From Bradyrhizobium sp. sGM-13 (GTDB lineage Bacteria; Pseudomonadota; Alphaproteobacteria; Rhizobiales; Xanthobacteraceae), in the NCBI RefSeq assembly GCF_018398875.1, contig NZ_JAGWDK010000012.1:124001-188000 (forward strand): a stretch of DNA of 64,000 bases. The letters run 5' to 3'. This document shows positions 8,473-16,945 of the stretch, piece after piece. Every line of letters begins with the position of its first letter. Within the stretch, counting starts at the first letter, position 1. The translations under genes were made by a program, and so were the position numbers. Under the pieces are notes generated by a model. It saw only the letters and a list, made by a program, of their open reading frames with translations. It did no database searches and was not told where the DNA came from.

Positions 8473-8784
8473 ATGGCTACCACCAACAACGCAAACCAGA
8501 ACCTGGTCGTCACCGCATTCTGGGAAGTCAATTCCGGCGAGGAAGCCACCGTCGCGGAGCTTCTCAAGGATTTTCTGCCGCAGGCACAGCGTGAGCCCGG
8601 CGTGAAGGCATTCCAGATTCACCAGAACATCGCCAAGCCACGTGAATTCTTCTTTTACGAGGTATTCGCAGGCGAAGCGGCCTTCGCCGAGCATCAGCAG
8701 ACCGATCACTTCAAGAACATCATTCTTGGGCAGGCGATTCCGAAACTCGCCAAGCGCGAGCAGTCGCAATTCCGGTTCATCTGA
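8473..8784 (+). CDS. ABM-type (YgiN-like) quinol monooxygenase family protein
   Basis: Small protein of 103 aa with a ferredoxin-like ABM fold signature: a first strand NLVVTAFWEV, a helix rich in E and L, PGVKAFQIHQN, the FFFYEVF strand and the AFAEHQQTDHFKNI region. Such proteins are dimeric cofactor-free monooxygenases or simply small-molecule binders. The ATG at 8473 follows AGGAGA; the frame from 8455 lacks as good a site. It is a single gene, divergent from the hypothetical 7919-8296 and convergent with the ECF sigma factor gene. Confidence 0.8.
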   Translation: MATTNNANQNLVVTAFWEVNSGEEATVAELLKDFLPQAQREPGVKAFQIHQNIAKPREFFFYEVFAGEAAFAEHQQTDHFKNIILGQAIPKLAKREQSQFRFI

Positions 8785-8786
8785 AG

Positions 8787-10065
8787 TCAGAACGGCTTCG
8801 GCGCGCCACTGCTCGTCTCAGTGGCCCGCCGCCGCAACAATTCGCGTTCTCGCTTGTTGGTCGCAAGTGTTGACGCGAGCTCGAAGGCAGCGCGGGCTTC
8901 CGCGAAGCGGCCGAGCTTGCGAAGCAGATCGCCGCGGACGCTTGGGAAGAGGTGATAGGCTTTCAGCGCAGGCTCGCCCGCCAATCCGTCCACGATCGCA
9001 AGCGCAGCCGTCGGCCCTTCGGCCATACCGATCGCCACGGCGCGGTTGAGCTCGATGATCGGCGAGCGCACCAGCGCGCCCAATTTGGCGTAGAGCTCGG
9101 CGATTCGCGGCCACTCTGTTTCATCAGGTGTAACGGCCCTGGCGTGACAAGCAACGATCTCAGCCTGCAGCGTGTAGAATCCGCCCCCTCCGTCGAGTTC
9201 GTAGGCTCGCGCCAGCGCCAGCAATCCCCGGCGGATCTGAAGCCGGTCCCACAGCGCGCGGTTCTGGTCCATCAGAAGAATCGGATCGCCGGCTGCGTCG
9301 GTGCGCGCTGCGGTGCGTGAAGCATTCAGCTCCATCAGCGCGAGCAGGCCGTGGGCTTCGGCTTCTTGCGGAGCGACCAGCGTCAGCACGCGGCCCATGC
9401 GCAGCGCGTCGTTGCAGAGCTGCGGCCGCAGCCATTCGTCGCCGCGGGCGGCCGTATAGCCTTCGTTGAAGATGAGATAGACGACCTCCAGCACCGAGGC
9501 GAGCCGTTCCGAAAGCTGCTCGCCGCGTGGCGTTTCGTAGGCTAGGCCGGATTCGGACAGCGTCCGCTTCGCCCGCACGATGCGCTGGGCGATGGTCGCT
9601 TCCGGCTGCAGGAAGGCGCGCGCGATCTCTTCCGTGGTTAGACCGCAGATCATTCGGAGCGCCAGCGCCGCGCGCGCCTCGCGCGACAGTTTTGGATGGC
9701 AGGCGGTGAAGATCAGCCGCAGCAGCTCGTCACCGATATCGTCGTCGAGTGCGGCGTCCGGGTCCGGCATCGCCAGTTGCTCCTGCTCGAGGTCGCGCGT
9801 CAGCATCTCATGCTTGCGTGCGAGCATGCTGCGGCGGCGCAGATGATCCAGCGCACGGCGCTTGGCCAGCGCCATCAGCCACGCCCCGGGCTTCTCCGGC
9901 ACGCCGCTGGCGGGCCAATGCTCCAAACGCTGCGACCAGGGCTTCCTGGGTCAAATCCTCCGCCAGCGGCACGTCGCGCAGCATTCGCGACAACCCCGTG
10001 ATCAGGCGCGGCTGTTCGATGCGCCAAACCGCGAGGATGGTGCGATTGACGTCGGCGGCCGTCAC
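8787..10065 (-). pseudogene. ECF42-type RNA polymerase sigma factor, frameshifted
   Basis: Two frames add up to one SigJ-like/ECF42 sigma factor of about 425 aa. The first (from 10065) holds the sigma-2 region RMLRDVPLAEDLTQEALVAA. The second runs from about 9926 to 8787 with LALAKRRALDHLRRR, the sigma-4 region (LTTEEIARAFLQPEATIAQR) and the long C-terminal helical/TPR-like extension (FNEGYTAARGDEWLR, NRAVAIGMAEGP) that defines ECF42. One extra A in the run 9925-9927 breaks the frame; removing it gives …VAALEHWPASGV…, the usual family text. The gene follows the YCII/DGPF gene by about 30 bp, the standard ECF42 partnership. The break is either real or a sequencing error. Confidence 0.85.
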
Positions 10066-10096
10066 CGCCGCCGACCAGATCGGCTATGCCGCGCCA

Positions 10097-10495
10097 TCAG
10101 GCGTGCGCAGGGGCTTCGACGTCGCCGCAGGTCGTTTCCAGGCCGTGGCCGGCCATGGCGCGCAGCTCGCAGGTGCCTTCCCAGCCGGGCATGTGGTCGA
10201 GATGAAGCTGCATGAATTCCTGGGCCATGGCGAGCGCTTCCGCCTTGTCGCGGAACTCGAAGATGGCGTAGCCACCGACCACTTCCTTGGCCTCCACAAA
10301 CGGGCCGTCGGTGACTCGCAGCTTGCCGCCGTCGATCGAGACCCGCGCCCCCTGCTGCAACGGGGTCAGCCCGCCCATGTCGATCATCCGGCCGGCCTTG
10401 ATCTCGCGTTCGGCAAGCTTGCCCATCGCTTCCATCAGGGCGGGCGTCGGGGCCTTCATCGGTTGCGGGGAAGTAACGATGGACATGAAGCGCAT
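10097..10495 (-). CDS. YCII-related (DGPF) protein, ECF42 partner
   Basis: Protein of 132 aa of the YCII/DGPF family with the hallmark DGPFVEAKE (about residues 64-72) and the GGYAIFEF strand. Family members form small ferredoxin-like dimers of unknown chemistry. DGPF genes are the conserved neighbours and presumed targets of ECF42 sigma factors, and here the sigma gene lies directly downstream. The ATG at 10495 has AGGAG six bases upstream; the TTG at 10501 is unlikely. An ECF42-like promoter precedes it (10559-10585). Confidence 0.88.
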   Translation of the reverse strand: MRFMSIVTSPQPMKAPTPALMEAMGKLAEREIKAGRMIDMGGLTPLQQGARVSIDGGKLRVTDGPFVEAKEVVGGYAIFEFRDKAEALAMAQEFMQLHLDHMPGWEGTCELRAMAGHGLETTCGDVEAPAHA

Positions 10496-10558
10496 GTACA
10501 ACTCCTGTGCTGCGAGTTGGCGGCATCAGGCCGGCCATTCCGTCTCGCTACAGGGAAC

Positions 10559-10585
10559 GACGATCCAGCCGCGGCCGGATCGACA
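10559..10585 (-). promoter_or_regulatory. Candidate ECF42-dependent promoter
   Basis: On the minus strand, TGTCGA (10585-10580) and CGTC (10562-10559) are separated by 17 bases, 64 bp before the YCII gene start. From published ECF42 work I recall the promoter as TGTCGA at -35 and CGA/TC at -10; this fits both elements and spacing. It implies self-sustained expression of the DGPF-sigma operon. Confidence 0.6.
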
Positions 10586-10624
10586 TGCGCTTGTAAAAAA
10601 ATCCAGGCCCCCGGGGGATACCGC

Positions 10625-11326
10625 CTATTGTCCCCGGATCATGATCAGGGGATCGGCGGTATCAGGCACGCGCCGCCACTGCGCATTGTCGTCGGCCTCG
10701 AACTGCCAGGTCTCGCCTTTGGCCGACATCAGGATCATCTGTCCGCGCTCCAGCCGCCACTGGTTCGGCGCGAAGGCCGCAACCGCCGGATCGCATTTCG
10801 GCTTCAGGAACACCTGGAAATTATCCCCGGTCGCCTCGGTGTTGGTCAGCGTCAGGCCGCAGACCGTCTGCCCATTGCCGCGAACCATCGACCAGTCGCC
10901 GATCATCTGGTCCATCGACTTGGCGAGCGAGCGGGCGGCGGCGAGGTTCTGCAGGATGTAGACGCCCTCGCCGGTCCGCAGACCCTCGAAAATGCCGCTC
11001 TCCACCTCGGTGAAGTCGATTACCGGCTGGCCTGCCGCGTCCTGGAGCCGCACGATGTCCAGCCCCTTGATGTTCCAGGCCGTGATGTCCTTGGTGAACG
11101 GCAATGCCTTGGCGCAACCGGGCTCAAGCTCAAGCCTGAGCCCTTGCGGCGTCGCATCGGCCTTCATCGTGATGACGCAAGTTTTGCTGCGCTCGGTGGT
11201 GGCGAGTTCCCACTGCCCGATCATTTCCTTCTTCAGGGCCGCGGCATCCTGCGCCGCCACCTGCGGCGCAAGCGCGAGCAGCACTGTCAGTGCTGCTGCC
11301 GTAATGCCCGAACGCCCAAGCAACAT
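10625..11326 (-). CDS. AprI/Inh-like protease inhibitor family protein, two tandem domains
   Basis: Secreted protein of 233 aa: signal peptide (residues 1-25, cleavage after VAAQ) followed by two similar inhibitor-type beta-barrel domains. Domain 1 (about 35-116) starts MIGQWELATT with Cys50/Cys71; domain 2 (about 141-222) starts MIGDWSMVRG with Cys156/Cys178. Known AprI/Inh proteins are single periplasmic domains of about 105-130 aa that block serralysin-type metalloproteases, so this is a duplication. Its ATG overlaps the stop of the upstream dehydrogenase gene (TGATG). No serralysin gene is present in the window, so the target is unknown. Confidence 0.8.
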   Translation of the reverse strand: MLLGRSGITAAALTVLLALAPQVAAQDAAALKKEMIGQWELATTERSKTCVITMKADATPQGLRLELEPGCAKALPFTKDITAWNIKGLDIVRLQDAAGQPVIDFTEVESGIFEGLRTGEGVYILQNLAAARSLAKSMDQMIGDWSMVRGNGQTVCGLTLTNTEATGDNFQVFLKPKCDPAVAAFAPNQWRLERGQMILMSAKGETWQFEADDNAQWRRVPDTADPLIMIRGQ

Positions 11327-12315
11327 CAGCGTCCCTTCACCGGGGTTTCCGGAACGGGCGTCAAGGGCGCCTTGCCGGCAAACCAGTTTTTCAGGTTATC
11401 GACGACCAGCTGATCCATGGCATTCCGCGTTACCACCGAAGCTGAGCCGATATGTGGCAACAGCACGACATTTTGCATGGCCATCAACTCGTCCGGCACG
11501 TTCGGCTCGTTGGCGAAGACATCGAGCCCGGCGGCGAGGATGGTGCCGGATTTCAGCGCCGCGACCAGCGCCGGCTCGTCGACGACGGAACCGCGCGCGA
11601 CGTTGATCAAAACGCCGCGCGGACCAAGCGCCTGCAACACGTCGGCATTGATCATCTTGGCGGTCGAGGCGCCGCCGGGCACGATGACGATCAGCGTATC
11701 GACCGCTTTCGCCATCTCTATCAGGTCAGGATAATGCTGGTAGGACACGGCCGGCGACGGATTGCGCGAATGATAGCAAACCGGCACGCGCGAGGCCTCG
11801 AGCCGGCGGCCGATCGCCTGGCCGATGCGGCCCATGCCGACGATCCCGACCTTGCGGTCGCGCAGCGAACCGGCGCTCAAGGGATAGTTCTGCGCCTGCC
11901 ATAGGCCGGAGCGCAGATAGCGGTCGGCCTTGACGAATTCGCGCAAGGTCGCGATCAGTAGCCCCATCGCGACGTCGGCGACTTCTTCCGTCAGCACGTC
12001 GGGCGTGTTGGTGACGACGATATTGTGCTCGCGCGCATAAGCCGAGTCGACGTGGTCGTAGCCGACGCCGAAGCTCGCGACGATTTCAAGCTTCGGAAAT
12101 TGCGACAGCGCCTTCGCGTCCGCCGGCACCATGTGATAGGTGACCGCCATGCCGCGGATCTTTGCGACCGTATCTGATGTCAAGCGCTCGAGGTCGGCGC
12201 GGCTCTCCGCCATATGCAGGACGTACTGATCCGGAAAGCCGTTTTCCAGGATCGGCCTGACAGGTCCGTAGATCAACAGATCGATCTTCTCGGACGAAAT
12301 ATTCGCGGCAGCCAT
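11326..12315 (-). CDS. D-2-hydroxyacid dehydrogenase (NAD-dependent)
   Basis: Protein of 329 aa in the glyoxylate/hydroxypyruvate reductase-like group. It has the nucleotide-binding motif GIVGMGRIGQAIGRRLE, the RGSVVDEPALV segment (catalytic Arg), a Glu in the FANEPNVP region and a catalytic His in LLPHIGSA. It interconverts a 2-keto acid and a D-hydroxy acid with NAD(P)H. The ATG at 12315 overlaps the permease stop by one base (TGATG), so it is coupled to the ABC importer operon and may act on the imported compound. Confidence 0.9.
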   Translation of the reverse strand: MAAANISSEKIDLLIYGPVRPILENGFPDQYVLHMAESRADLERLTSDTVAKIRGMAVTYHMVPADAKALSQFPKLEIVASFGVGYDHVDSAYAREHNIVVTNTPDVLTEEVADVAMGLLIATLREFVKADRYLRSGLWQAQNYPLSAGSLRDRKVGIVGMGRIGQAIGRRLEASRVPVCYHSRNPSPAVSYQHYPDLIEMAKAVDTLIVIVPGGASTAKMINADVLQALGPRGVLINVARGSVVDEPALVAALKSGTILAAGLDVFANEPNVPDELMAMQNVVLLPHIGSASVVTRNAMDQLVVDNLKNWFAGKAPLTPVPETPVKGR

Positions 12316-13103
12316 CAATTTTCCTTTCCAAGCGCGCTCTCATGCCAGCGCCGTAGTACCAGATGCGAAACTAGCGCCAGCAGCCCATAGATGACAATCC
12401 CGGCCACCGACAGCAACAATAACGCCGCGAACATTCGGGGAATGTTGAGGCGATAACCGGACTCGGCGATCCGGAAGGCGAGGCCGGAGCCGGCGCCCGC
12501 CGTGCCCGCGGCGATTTCGGCGACCACGGCGCCGATCAGCGACAGGCCGCCCGCGATCCGCAAGCCACCGAGGATGAACGGCAGCGCCGCCGGCAACTTC
12601 AGGTACCGCAACGTCTGAAGCCGTGACGCGCCGTAGAGTTGAAACAGTCCGGCCAGATTGCGGTCCACCGAATTCAGCCCGAGCGTGGTGTTGGACAGAA
12701 CCGGAAAGAAACCGACGATCCAGGCGCAGACAATCACCGCCGTCTGCTGGGGCAGATAGATCAGCAATAACGGCGCAATTGCGATCACCGGCGTGACCTG
12801 CAGGATCACCGCATAGGGAAACAGCGAATATTCCAGCCATTTCGATTGGTTGAACACCAGCGCCAGCGCGACGCCGCCGACGGCTGCGGCGATGAAACCT
12901 TCCAGCGTCGTGAGCAAGGTGACACCCAGCGATTCCGACAGCACCGGCCAGTCGCTGACGAGCGTCTGAAAAACTGTTGTCGGGCTCGGCAGCACATAGG
13001 GCTGGATATCGTTGACGCGGACGACGAATTCCCACAACGCCAAGCCCGCTGCGAGCACGACAACGGGAAGCAGCATGCGGCCGATGTTCTGCAGGGAACT
13101 CAT
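12315..13103 (-). CDS. ABC transporter permease (SsuC/TauC type)
   Basis: Inner-membrane protein of 262 aa with about six helices and the EAA-like loop LYGASRLQTLRYLKLPAALP (family form EAA---G), typical of permeases for nitrate, taurine, sulfonates or pyrimidine precursors. Its ATG overlaps the upstream ATPase stop (ATGA), and its stop overlaps the dehydrogenase start. It works with the ATPase at 13100 and the receptor at 13919. Confidence 0.92.
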   Translation of the reverse strand: MSSLQNIGRMLLPVVVLAAGLALWEFVVRVNDIQPYVLPSPTTVFQTLVSDWPVLSESLGVTLLTTLEGFIAAAVGGVALALVFNQSKWLEYSLFPYAVILQVTPVIAIAPLLLIYLPQQTAVIVCAWIVGFFPVLSNTTLGLNSVDRNLAGLFQLYGASRLQTLRYLKLPAALPFILGGLRIAGGLSLIGAVVAEIAAGTAGAGSGLAFRIAESGYRLNIPRMFAALLLLSVAGIVIYGLLALVSHLVLRRWHESALGKEN

Positions 13104-13912
13104 GCGCTACGCTGTCCGGAATAGGCAGGCGCCAGTGCGTTCGAGACCTCGCGGCAATAGCCGGCATAGTCGGCCGAGGTGCGAAACTCCTCCCCGCGCG
13201 GCTCCGCCGTCGCGATGCGAAACTCGGCTCGGACGCGCCCTGGGCGCGCCGTCATCACGATCACCCGCTGCGACAGATAGACCGACTCGAATACCGAGTG
13301 GGTAACGAAAATGACGGTCTTGTGCAGCTTGCGCCACAGCGCCAGCAGGTCGTTGTTGAGCCGAAAGCGCGTGATCTCGTCGAGCGCCGCGAACGGCTCA
13401 TCCAGCAGGAGAATGTCCGGACCGGTGACCAGCGCCCGCGCCAATGACACCCGCATCTTCATGCCGCCTGACAATTCGCGGGGGTATGCACCGGCGAATT
13501 CGGCAAGACCAACCTGCGCCAGCGCCTCCTCGATGCGCCGGTCGGCTTCGGCCGGCGCCGCATGCGCAAGCTTCAGCGGCAGGCGAACATTGTCGCGCAC
13601 GCTCGCCCACGGCATCAGCGTGGGCTCCTGAAACACAAAGCCGATGGGATGCCGCCCATCCGCCTTGTTGGTGCGATGGGGAACGCTCACCGTGCCCGCA
13701 CTCGGCGCACCGAGCCCCGCGATCAGCCGTAGCGCTGTGGATTTTCCGCAGCCGGAAGGCCCGAGCAGCGAGACGAAGTCGCCTTTTGCGACATCGAGAT
13801 CGAGCGGCCCAAGCGCGGTCACTCCGCTATCATAAGTCTTGCTTACCGCGCGCAGGCGCACTGCGAGGCCCGCCGCATCGCTATACGTCTCCGGCAAAGC
13901 GGGCCCGGCCAT
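13100..13912 (-). CDS. ABC transporter ATP-binding protein (SsuB/TauB type)
   Basis: ATPase of 270 aa with Walker A GPSGCGKST (51-59), Q-loop VFQEP, signature LSGGMKMRVSLARAL, Walker B ILLLDEPFAALD and the H-loop VTHSVFE. It drives the importer formed with the following permease. The start lies 6 bp after the receptor gene stop. A C-terminal tail of about 40 residues after the switch region is usual for this group. Confidence 0.93.
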   Translation of the reverse strand: MAGPALPETYSDAAGLAVRLRAVSKTYDSGVTALGPLDLDVAKGDFVSLLGPSGCGKSTALRLIAGLGAPSAGTVSVPHRTNKADGRHPIGFVFQEPTLMPWASVRDNVRLPLKLAHAAPAEADRRIEEALAQVGLAEFAGAYPRELSGGMKMRVSLARALVTGPDILLLDEPFAALDEITRFRLNNDLLALWRKLHKTVIFVTHSVFESVYLSQRVIVMTARPGRVRAEFRIATAEPRGEEFRTSADYAGYCREVSNALAPAYSGQRSA

Positions 13913-13918
13913 CTCGCG

Positions 13919-14938
13919 TCAGTTCTTCGGCCGCAGATCAACACCGACGGCCTTGTTGACGAAGCGAAGCGTGTAGGCCTGGCGGTAGTCGATATCGCGG
14001 CGAACCACGCCGGCCCGCACCATCTTGTCGAAGAAGCTCGCCACGCGCGCGTCGTTCATGGCGCCGATGCCGTCGCGCAACGTATCGCCGGAATCGACGA
14101 TGCCGTATTCCTTCATCTTGGTGACGGAATAGCTGAGCAGCTCGTCGGTCATCTCCGGGTTGATCTTCTTGATCATCGCGTTGCCGGCGGAATTGTCGCC
14201 GTAGAGATAGTTGTACCAGCCGATGACGGAGGCATCGACAAAGCGCTGCACGAGATCCGGCTTCTTGTCGACGATCTCGCGGCGCGTCTCGATCAGCGTC
14301 GAGTAGGCGTTGAAGCCGTGATCGGCGAGCAGGATCACCCCGGGCTTGAAGCCGGCCGCCTTCTCGACGGCGTAGGGCTCGGAGGTAACGTACCCCTGCA
14401 TCGCGCTCTGCTTGTTCACGATGAAAGGCTGCGGATTGAAGGTGTAGGGCTTTACCTTACTCTCGCTGAACCCATATTCGGACTTCAGCCACTGGAAGTA
14501 GCTCGCGACACCTTCCTTGGACACCAGCAGCGTCAACGGCTTGAGATCTTCGAGTTTTGCAATTTTGGTTTCCGGATGGGTGAGGAATACCTGCGGATCC
14601 TTCTGGAAGATCGCGGCGACCGCAATCAGCGGCACGTTATTGGCAACGGCGTCGAACGATTGCAGCGTGTTCGCGCTCATGAAGAAGTCGAGCTTGCCGG
14701 CGGTCAGCAGGATGCGGTTGTTGGTGTTGGGCCCGCCGGGAACGATGGTGACGTCGAGGCCGTATTTCTTGTAGGTGCCGTCGGCGACCGCCTGGAAGAA
14801 GCCGCCATGCTCGGCCTCCGCGACCCAGTTGGTTCCGAACGACACCTTGTCGAGGGTTTCGGCGCGCGAAGGCATTGGTCCTGCGGTCAGCGCCAGAAGA
14901 CCTGCGGTTAACGCTCGCAGCAAAAAGGCCGGGTTCAT
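13919..14938 (-). CDS. NMT1/THI5-like ABC substrate-binding protein
   Basis: Periplasmic receptor of 339 aa: signal peptide (about 1-26, PSRAE cut region), then an NMT1/THI5-type fold beginning KVSFGTNWVAEAEHGGFFQA and ending near the C-terminus LRPKN. The family binds thiamine or pyrimidine precursors, riboflavin or sulfonates. The GGAG before the ATG at 14938 supports that start over 14968. First gene of a five-gene operon (receptor, ATPase, permease, hydroxyacid dehydrogenase, AprI-like), divergent from the creatininase gene at 15077. No THI-box-like element is evident in the 138-bp gap. Confidence 0.9.
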   Translation of the reverse strand: MNPAFLLRALTAGLLALTAGPMPSRAETLDKVSFGTNWVAEAEHGGFFQAVADGTYKKYGLDVTIVPGGPNTNNRILLTAGKLDFFMSANTLQSFDAVANNVPLIAVAAIFQKDPQVFLTHPETKIAKLEDLKPLTLLVSKEGVASYFQWLKSEYGFSESKVKPYTFNPQPFIVNKQSAMQGYVTSEPYAVEKAAGFKPGVILLADHGFNAYSTLIETRREIVDKKPDLVQRFVDASVIGWYNYLYGDNSAGNAMIKKINPEMTDELLSYSVTKMKEYGIVDSGDTLRDGIGAMNDARVASFFDKMVRAGVVRRDIDYRQAYTLRFVNKAVGVDLRPKN

Positions 14939-15076
14939 GGTTGGACTCCGTCGATCATTCTGGCCCATGATGAGAGGCTAAGGACTACGTCCCAAGAGGT
15001 TTGTCCAGGGATCGGACCATTCCCGGACTATCTAACAAACTACCCTGCAAATTCATCCAAAGAAACGCTTCGCTCG

Positions 15077-15898
15077 ATGGCCTCAACCGTTCCGCCCCGC
15101 GACTGGACCGACATCCGCTGGTCCGACACTGCCAAGAATGGCGCTAAGGCCGACGCCGCGCGCTGGATCGCGGTGCTGCCATTGGCAGCCACCGAACAGC
15201 ACGGCCCGCATCTGCCGCTGGAAACCGACGTCCTGATCGGCGAGGCCTATCTGGCGCGGGTGCGCGAGCTGTTGCCGGTCGCGCTACCCGTCACCTTTCT
15301 GCCGCTGCAGCCGGTCGGCATTTCCACCGAGCACATCGATTTTCCGGGCACGCTGACGCTGCCGACCGAGGCCGCATTGAAGGAGTGGATGGCGATCGGC
15401 GAGCGCGTTGCGCAAGCCGGCATCCGCAAGCTCGTGATCGTGACGAGCCATGGCGGCAACAGCGCGGCGATGTCGCTGGTCGCGCAGGATCTGCGCGCAC
15501 ATCACGGGCTGCTCGTAGTGACGACCAGTTGGTCGCGCTTCGGCGCGCCGGATGGATTGTTTTCGGCCGAAGAGCTGCGTCACGGCATTCACGGCGGCGC
15601 GGTCGAGACCTCCATCATGCTGGCGCGCTATCCGCACACGGTGCGGAGCGAGGCGATCGCCGATTTTCGCCCTGCCAGCATCGCGATGGAGAAAGAATTT
15701 CGTTGGCTCTCGGCGCATCGGCCGGTCCCTTTCGCGTGGCAGATGCAGGACCTTAACGAAAGCGGCGCGGTGGGCGATGCCACCAAAGCTACTGCGGAGA
15801 AGGGCGAACTACTGCTCGATCACGGCGCGCGGGCGTTCTGCGAACTGCTCGATGACGTCGACAAATTCGATCCGGAATTGTTTCTTCGTAAAGCATAA
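15077..15898 (+). CDS. Creatininase family amidohydrolase
   Basis: Protein of 273 aa with the creatininase signatures: PLAATEQHGPHLPLETD (metal ligands Glu, His, Asp), TSHGGNSAAM and HGIHGGAVETS (second His/Glu set). The family hydrolyses cyclic amides such as creatinine and also includes formamide hydrolases of riboflavin, F420 and mycofactocin pathways. It is divergent from the NMT1-type importer operon, so it may act on the same imported N-containing compound. Substrate not determinable. Confidence 0.9.
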   Translation: MASTVPPRDWTDIRWSDTAKNGAKADAARWIAVLPLAATEQHGPHLPLETDVLIGEAYLARVRELLPVALPVTFLPLQPVGISTEHIDFPGTLTLPTEAALKEWMAIGERVAQAGIRKLVIVTSHGGNSAAMSLVAQDLRAHHGLLVVTTSWSRFGAPDGLFSAEELRHGIHGGAVETSIMLARYPHTVRSEAIADFRPASIAMEKEFRWLSAHRPVPFAWQMQDLNESGAVGDATKATAEKGELLLDHGARAFCELLDDVDKFDPELFLRKA

Positions 15899-16051
15899 AA
15901 TCGCGATTTATTCTCCTAACCATCTGAAATATCGAGGAAATAAACGACGAAACCATATTTCCGGCCGCCGCCTCGAACCGCCTTTCAACGTGCTCCGTCC
16001 AACTGGGCATGCGGACCACAATGGCCGCTTAACTTAAGGATGGAGACTTCC

Positions 16052-16309
16052 ATGTCGATCAAGACCAAGTTCGCCGCTCTCGCTCTCGCTACCCTTGCCG
16101 TTACCGGCGGCATGGCTTCCACACAGGCTCAGGCCAAGCCGCTGCACTGGGGTGTCGGAGCCGGCCTCGTTGGCGCAGCCATCGTCGGCACGGCCATCGC
16201 CGCTTCGGGTCCCCACTACTACTATGACGGCTATCGCCGCTGCGGCTGGGTTCGCCAGTTCGACGCTTTCGGCAATTACATCGGCCGCGTCCGGACCTGC
16301 GCCTACTGA
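16052..16309 (+). CDS. Small secreted protein, aromatic C-terminus
   Basis: Protein of 85 aa with a clear signal peptide (SIKTKFAALALATLAVTGG to about AQAK), then a short glycine/alanine segment (VGAGLVGAAIVGTAIAAS) and a Tyr/Arg/Cys-rich tail with two cysteines. Such Rhizobiales proteins are unassigned. The ATG at 16052 follows GGAGA; the upstream ATG at 16040 overlaps that site. It stands alone, 153 bp after the creatininase gene. Confidence 0.78.
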   Translation: MSIKTKFAALALATLAVTGGMASTQAQAKPLHWGVGAGLVGAAIVGTAIAASGPHYYYDGYRRCGWVRQFDAFGNYIGRVRTCAY

Positions 16310-16524
16310 TTTATGCGGCTGACTTGGTTGCTGTTTGAGAAGCGATTTCCTTGCAAGCAAACCACTTCAGACCCTGAAAGCGCTTCTCTTGTTTAACGCG
16401 TTGTCTTCACGCGAACCGGAAGGGCCACCCACGGATCAAGTCCGAGGACATTACTTCGCTCGAAAACGCTTTGTCGTGGATCAGCGTCCGGCACGGGCGC
16501 CTCATCCACCCCCGTGCCGCACCC

Positions 16525-16562
16525 GACCCGCCCGGTTGTCCCCCCGGGCGGGTCACCTTTTT
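16525..16562 (+). terminator. Rho-independent terminator
   Basis: An 11-bp perfect GC stem (GACCCGCCCGG with CCGGGCGGGTC), an 8-base loop and TTTTT directly after at 16558-16562. Orientation suits the plus strand, 216 bp after the small secreted protein gene. Confidence 0.7.
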
Positions 16563-16818
16563 GCGCACCATCGCCCTGACCGGGCCGGTATGTTGCGCAC
16601 ACGTCACGTAACCATGTCATTTAGACGAAGCAGTTCAATGCTTCTTGCAATTGCGAATTGTTCCCAAGAAAGCTCGCAACGCAGATTGCGCTCCTGCTCG
16701 ATCCGGTTTTCGGCCCGCCGACTACCAGCTTATCACCAACCCCGCCTACAACGCCGAGCGCGGCCCGGTCCACGTGTTCTCGAGCGGCTGCTGCGCGGAG
16801 AGTTTTAGTCATTCGGCG

Positions 16819-16939
16819 GTCGTCCCTGCGAACGCAGGGACCGACAACCACCGGGCCGAAATTGTTTTTGCGAGGACGTCTGCCACTCCGCCGTATCGAT
16901 AGATCACGCGGTATGGGTCCCTGCGTTCGCAGGGACGAC
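16819..16939. repeat. ~120-bp palindromic repeat, copy 1
   Basis: Starts GTCGTCCCTGCGAACGCAGG and ends with its inverted counterpart (CCTGCGTTCGCAGGGACGAC); the two 20-25-bp hairpins face each other across about 75 variable bases. It ends 7 bp before the stop of the glutamate synthase-like gene. Similar copies lie at seven or more other sites in the window. Confidence 0.85.
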
Positions 16940-16945
16940 GAGACA

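Larger units (their letters stand above)
16310..16945. other. Intergenic region with terminator and palindromic repeat
   Basis: This 636-bp gap between convergent genes holds a weak long-loop hairpin (GAGAAGCG at 16337 with CGCTTCTC at 16381, then TTGTTT), a strong terminator at 16525-16562 and a ~120-bp palindromic repeat at 16819-16939. I see no convincing gene in it. Confidence 0.7.

Noticed and set aside
9749..11413. A 554-aa plus-strand open frame
   Set aside because: It lies wholly opposite the ECF sigma factor, YCII and AprI-like genes, which have clear domain evidence; this frame is a GC-driven shadow.
14938..15077. Thiamine pyrophosphate riboswitch before the NMT1/THI5-type receptor gene
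   Set aside because: The 138-bp gap shows no recognisable THI-box sequence; the family also binds other ligands.
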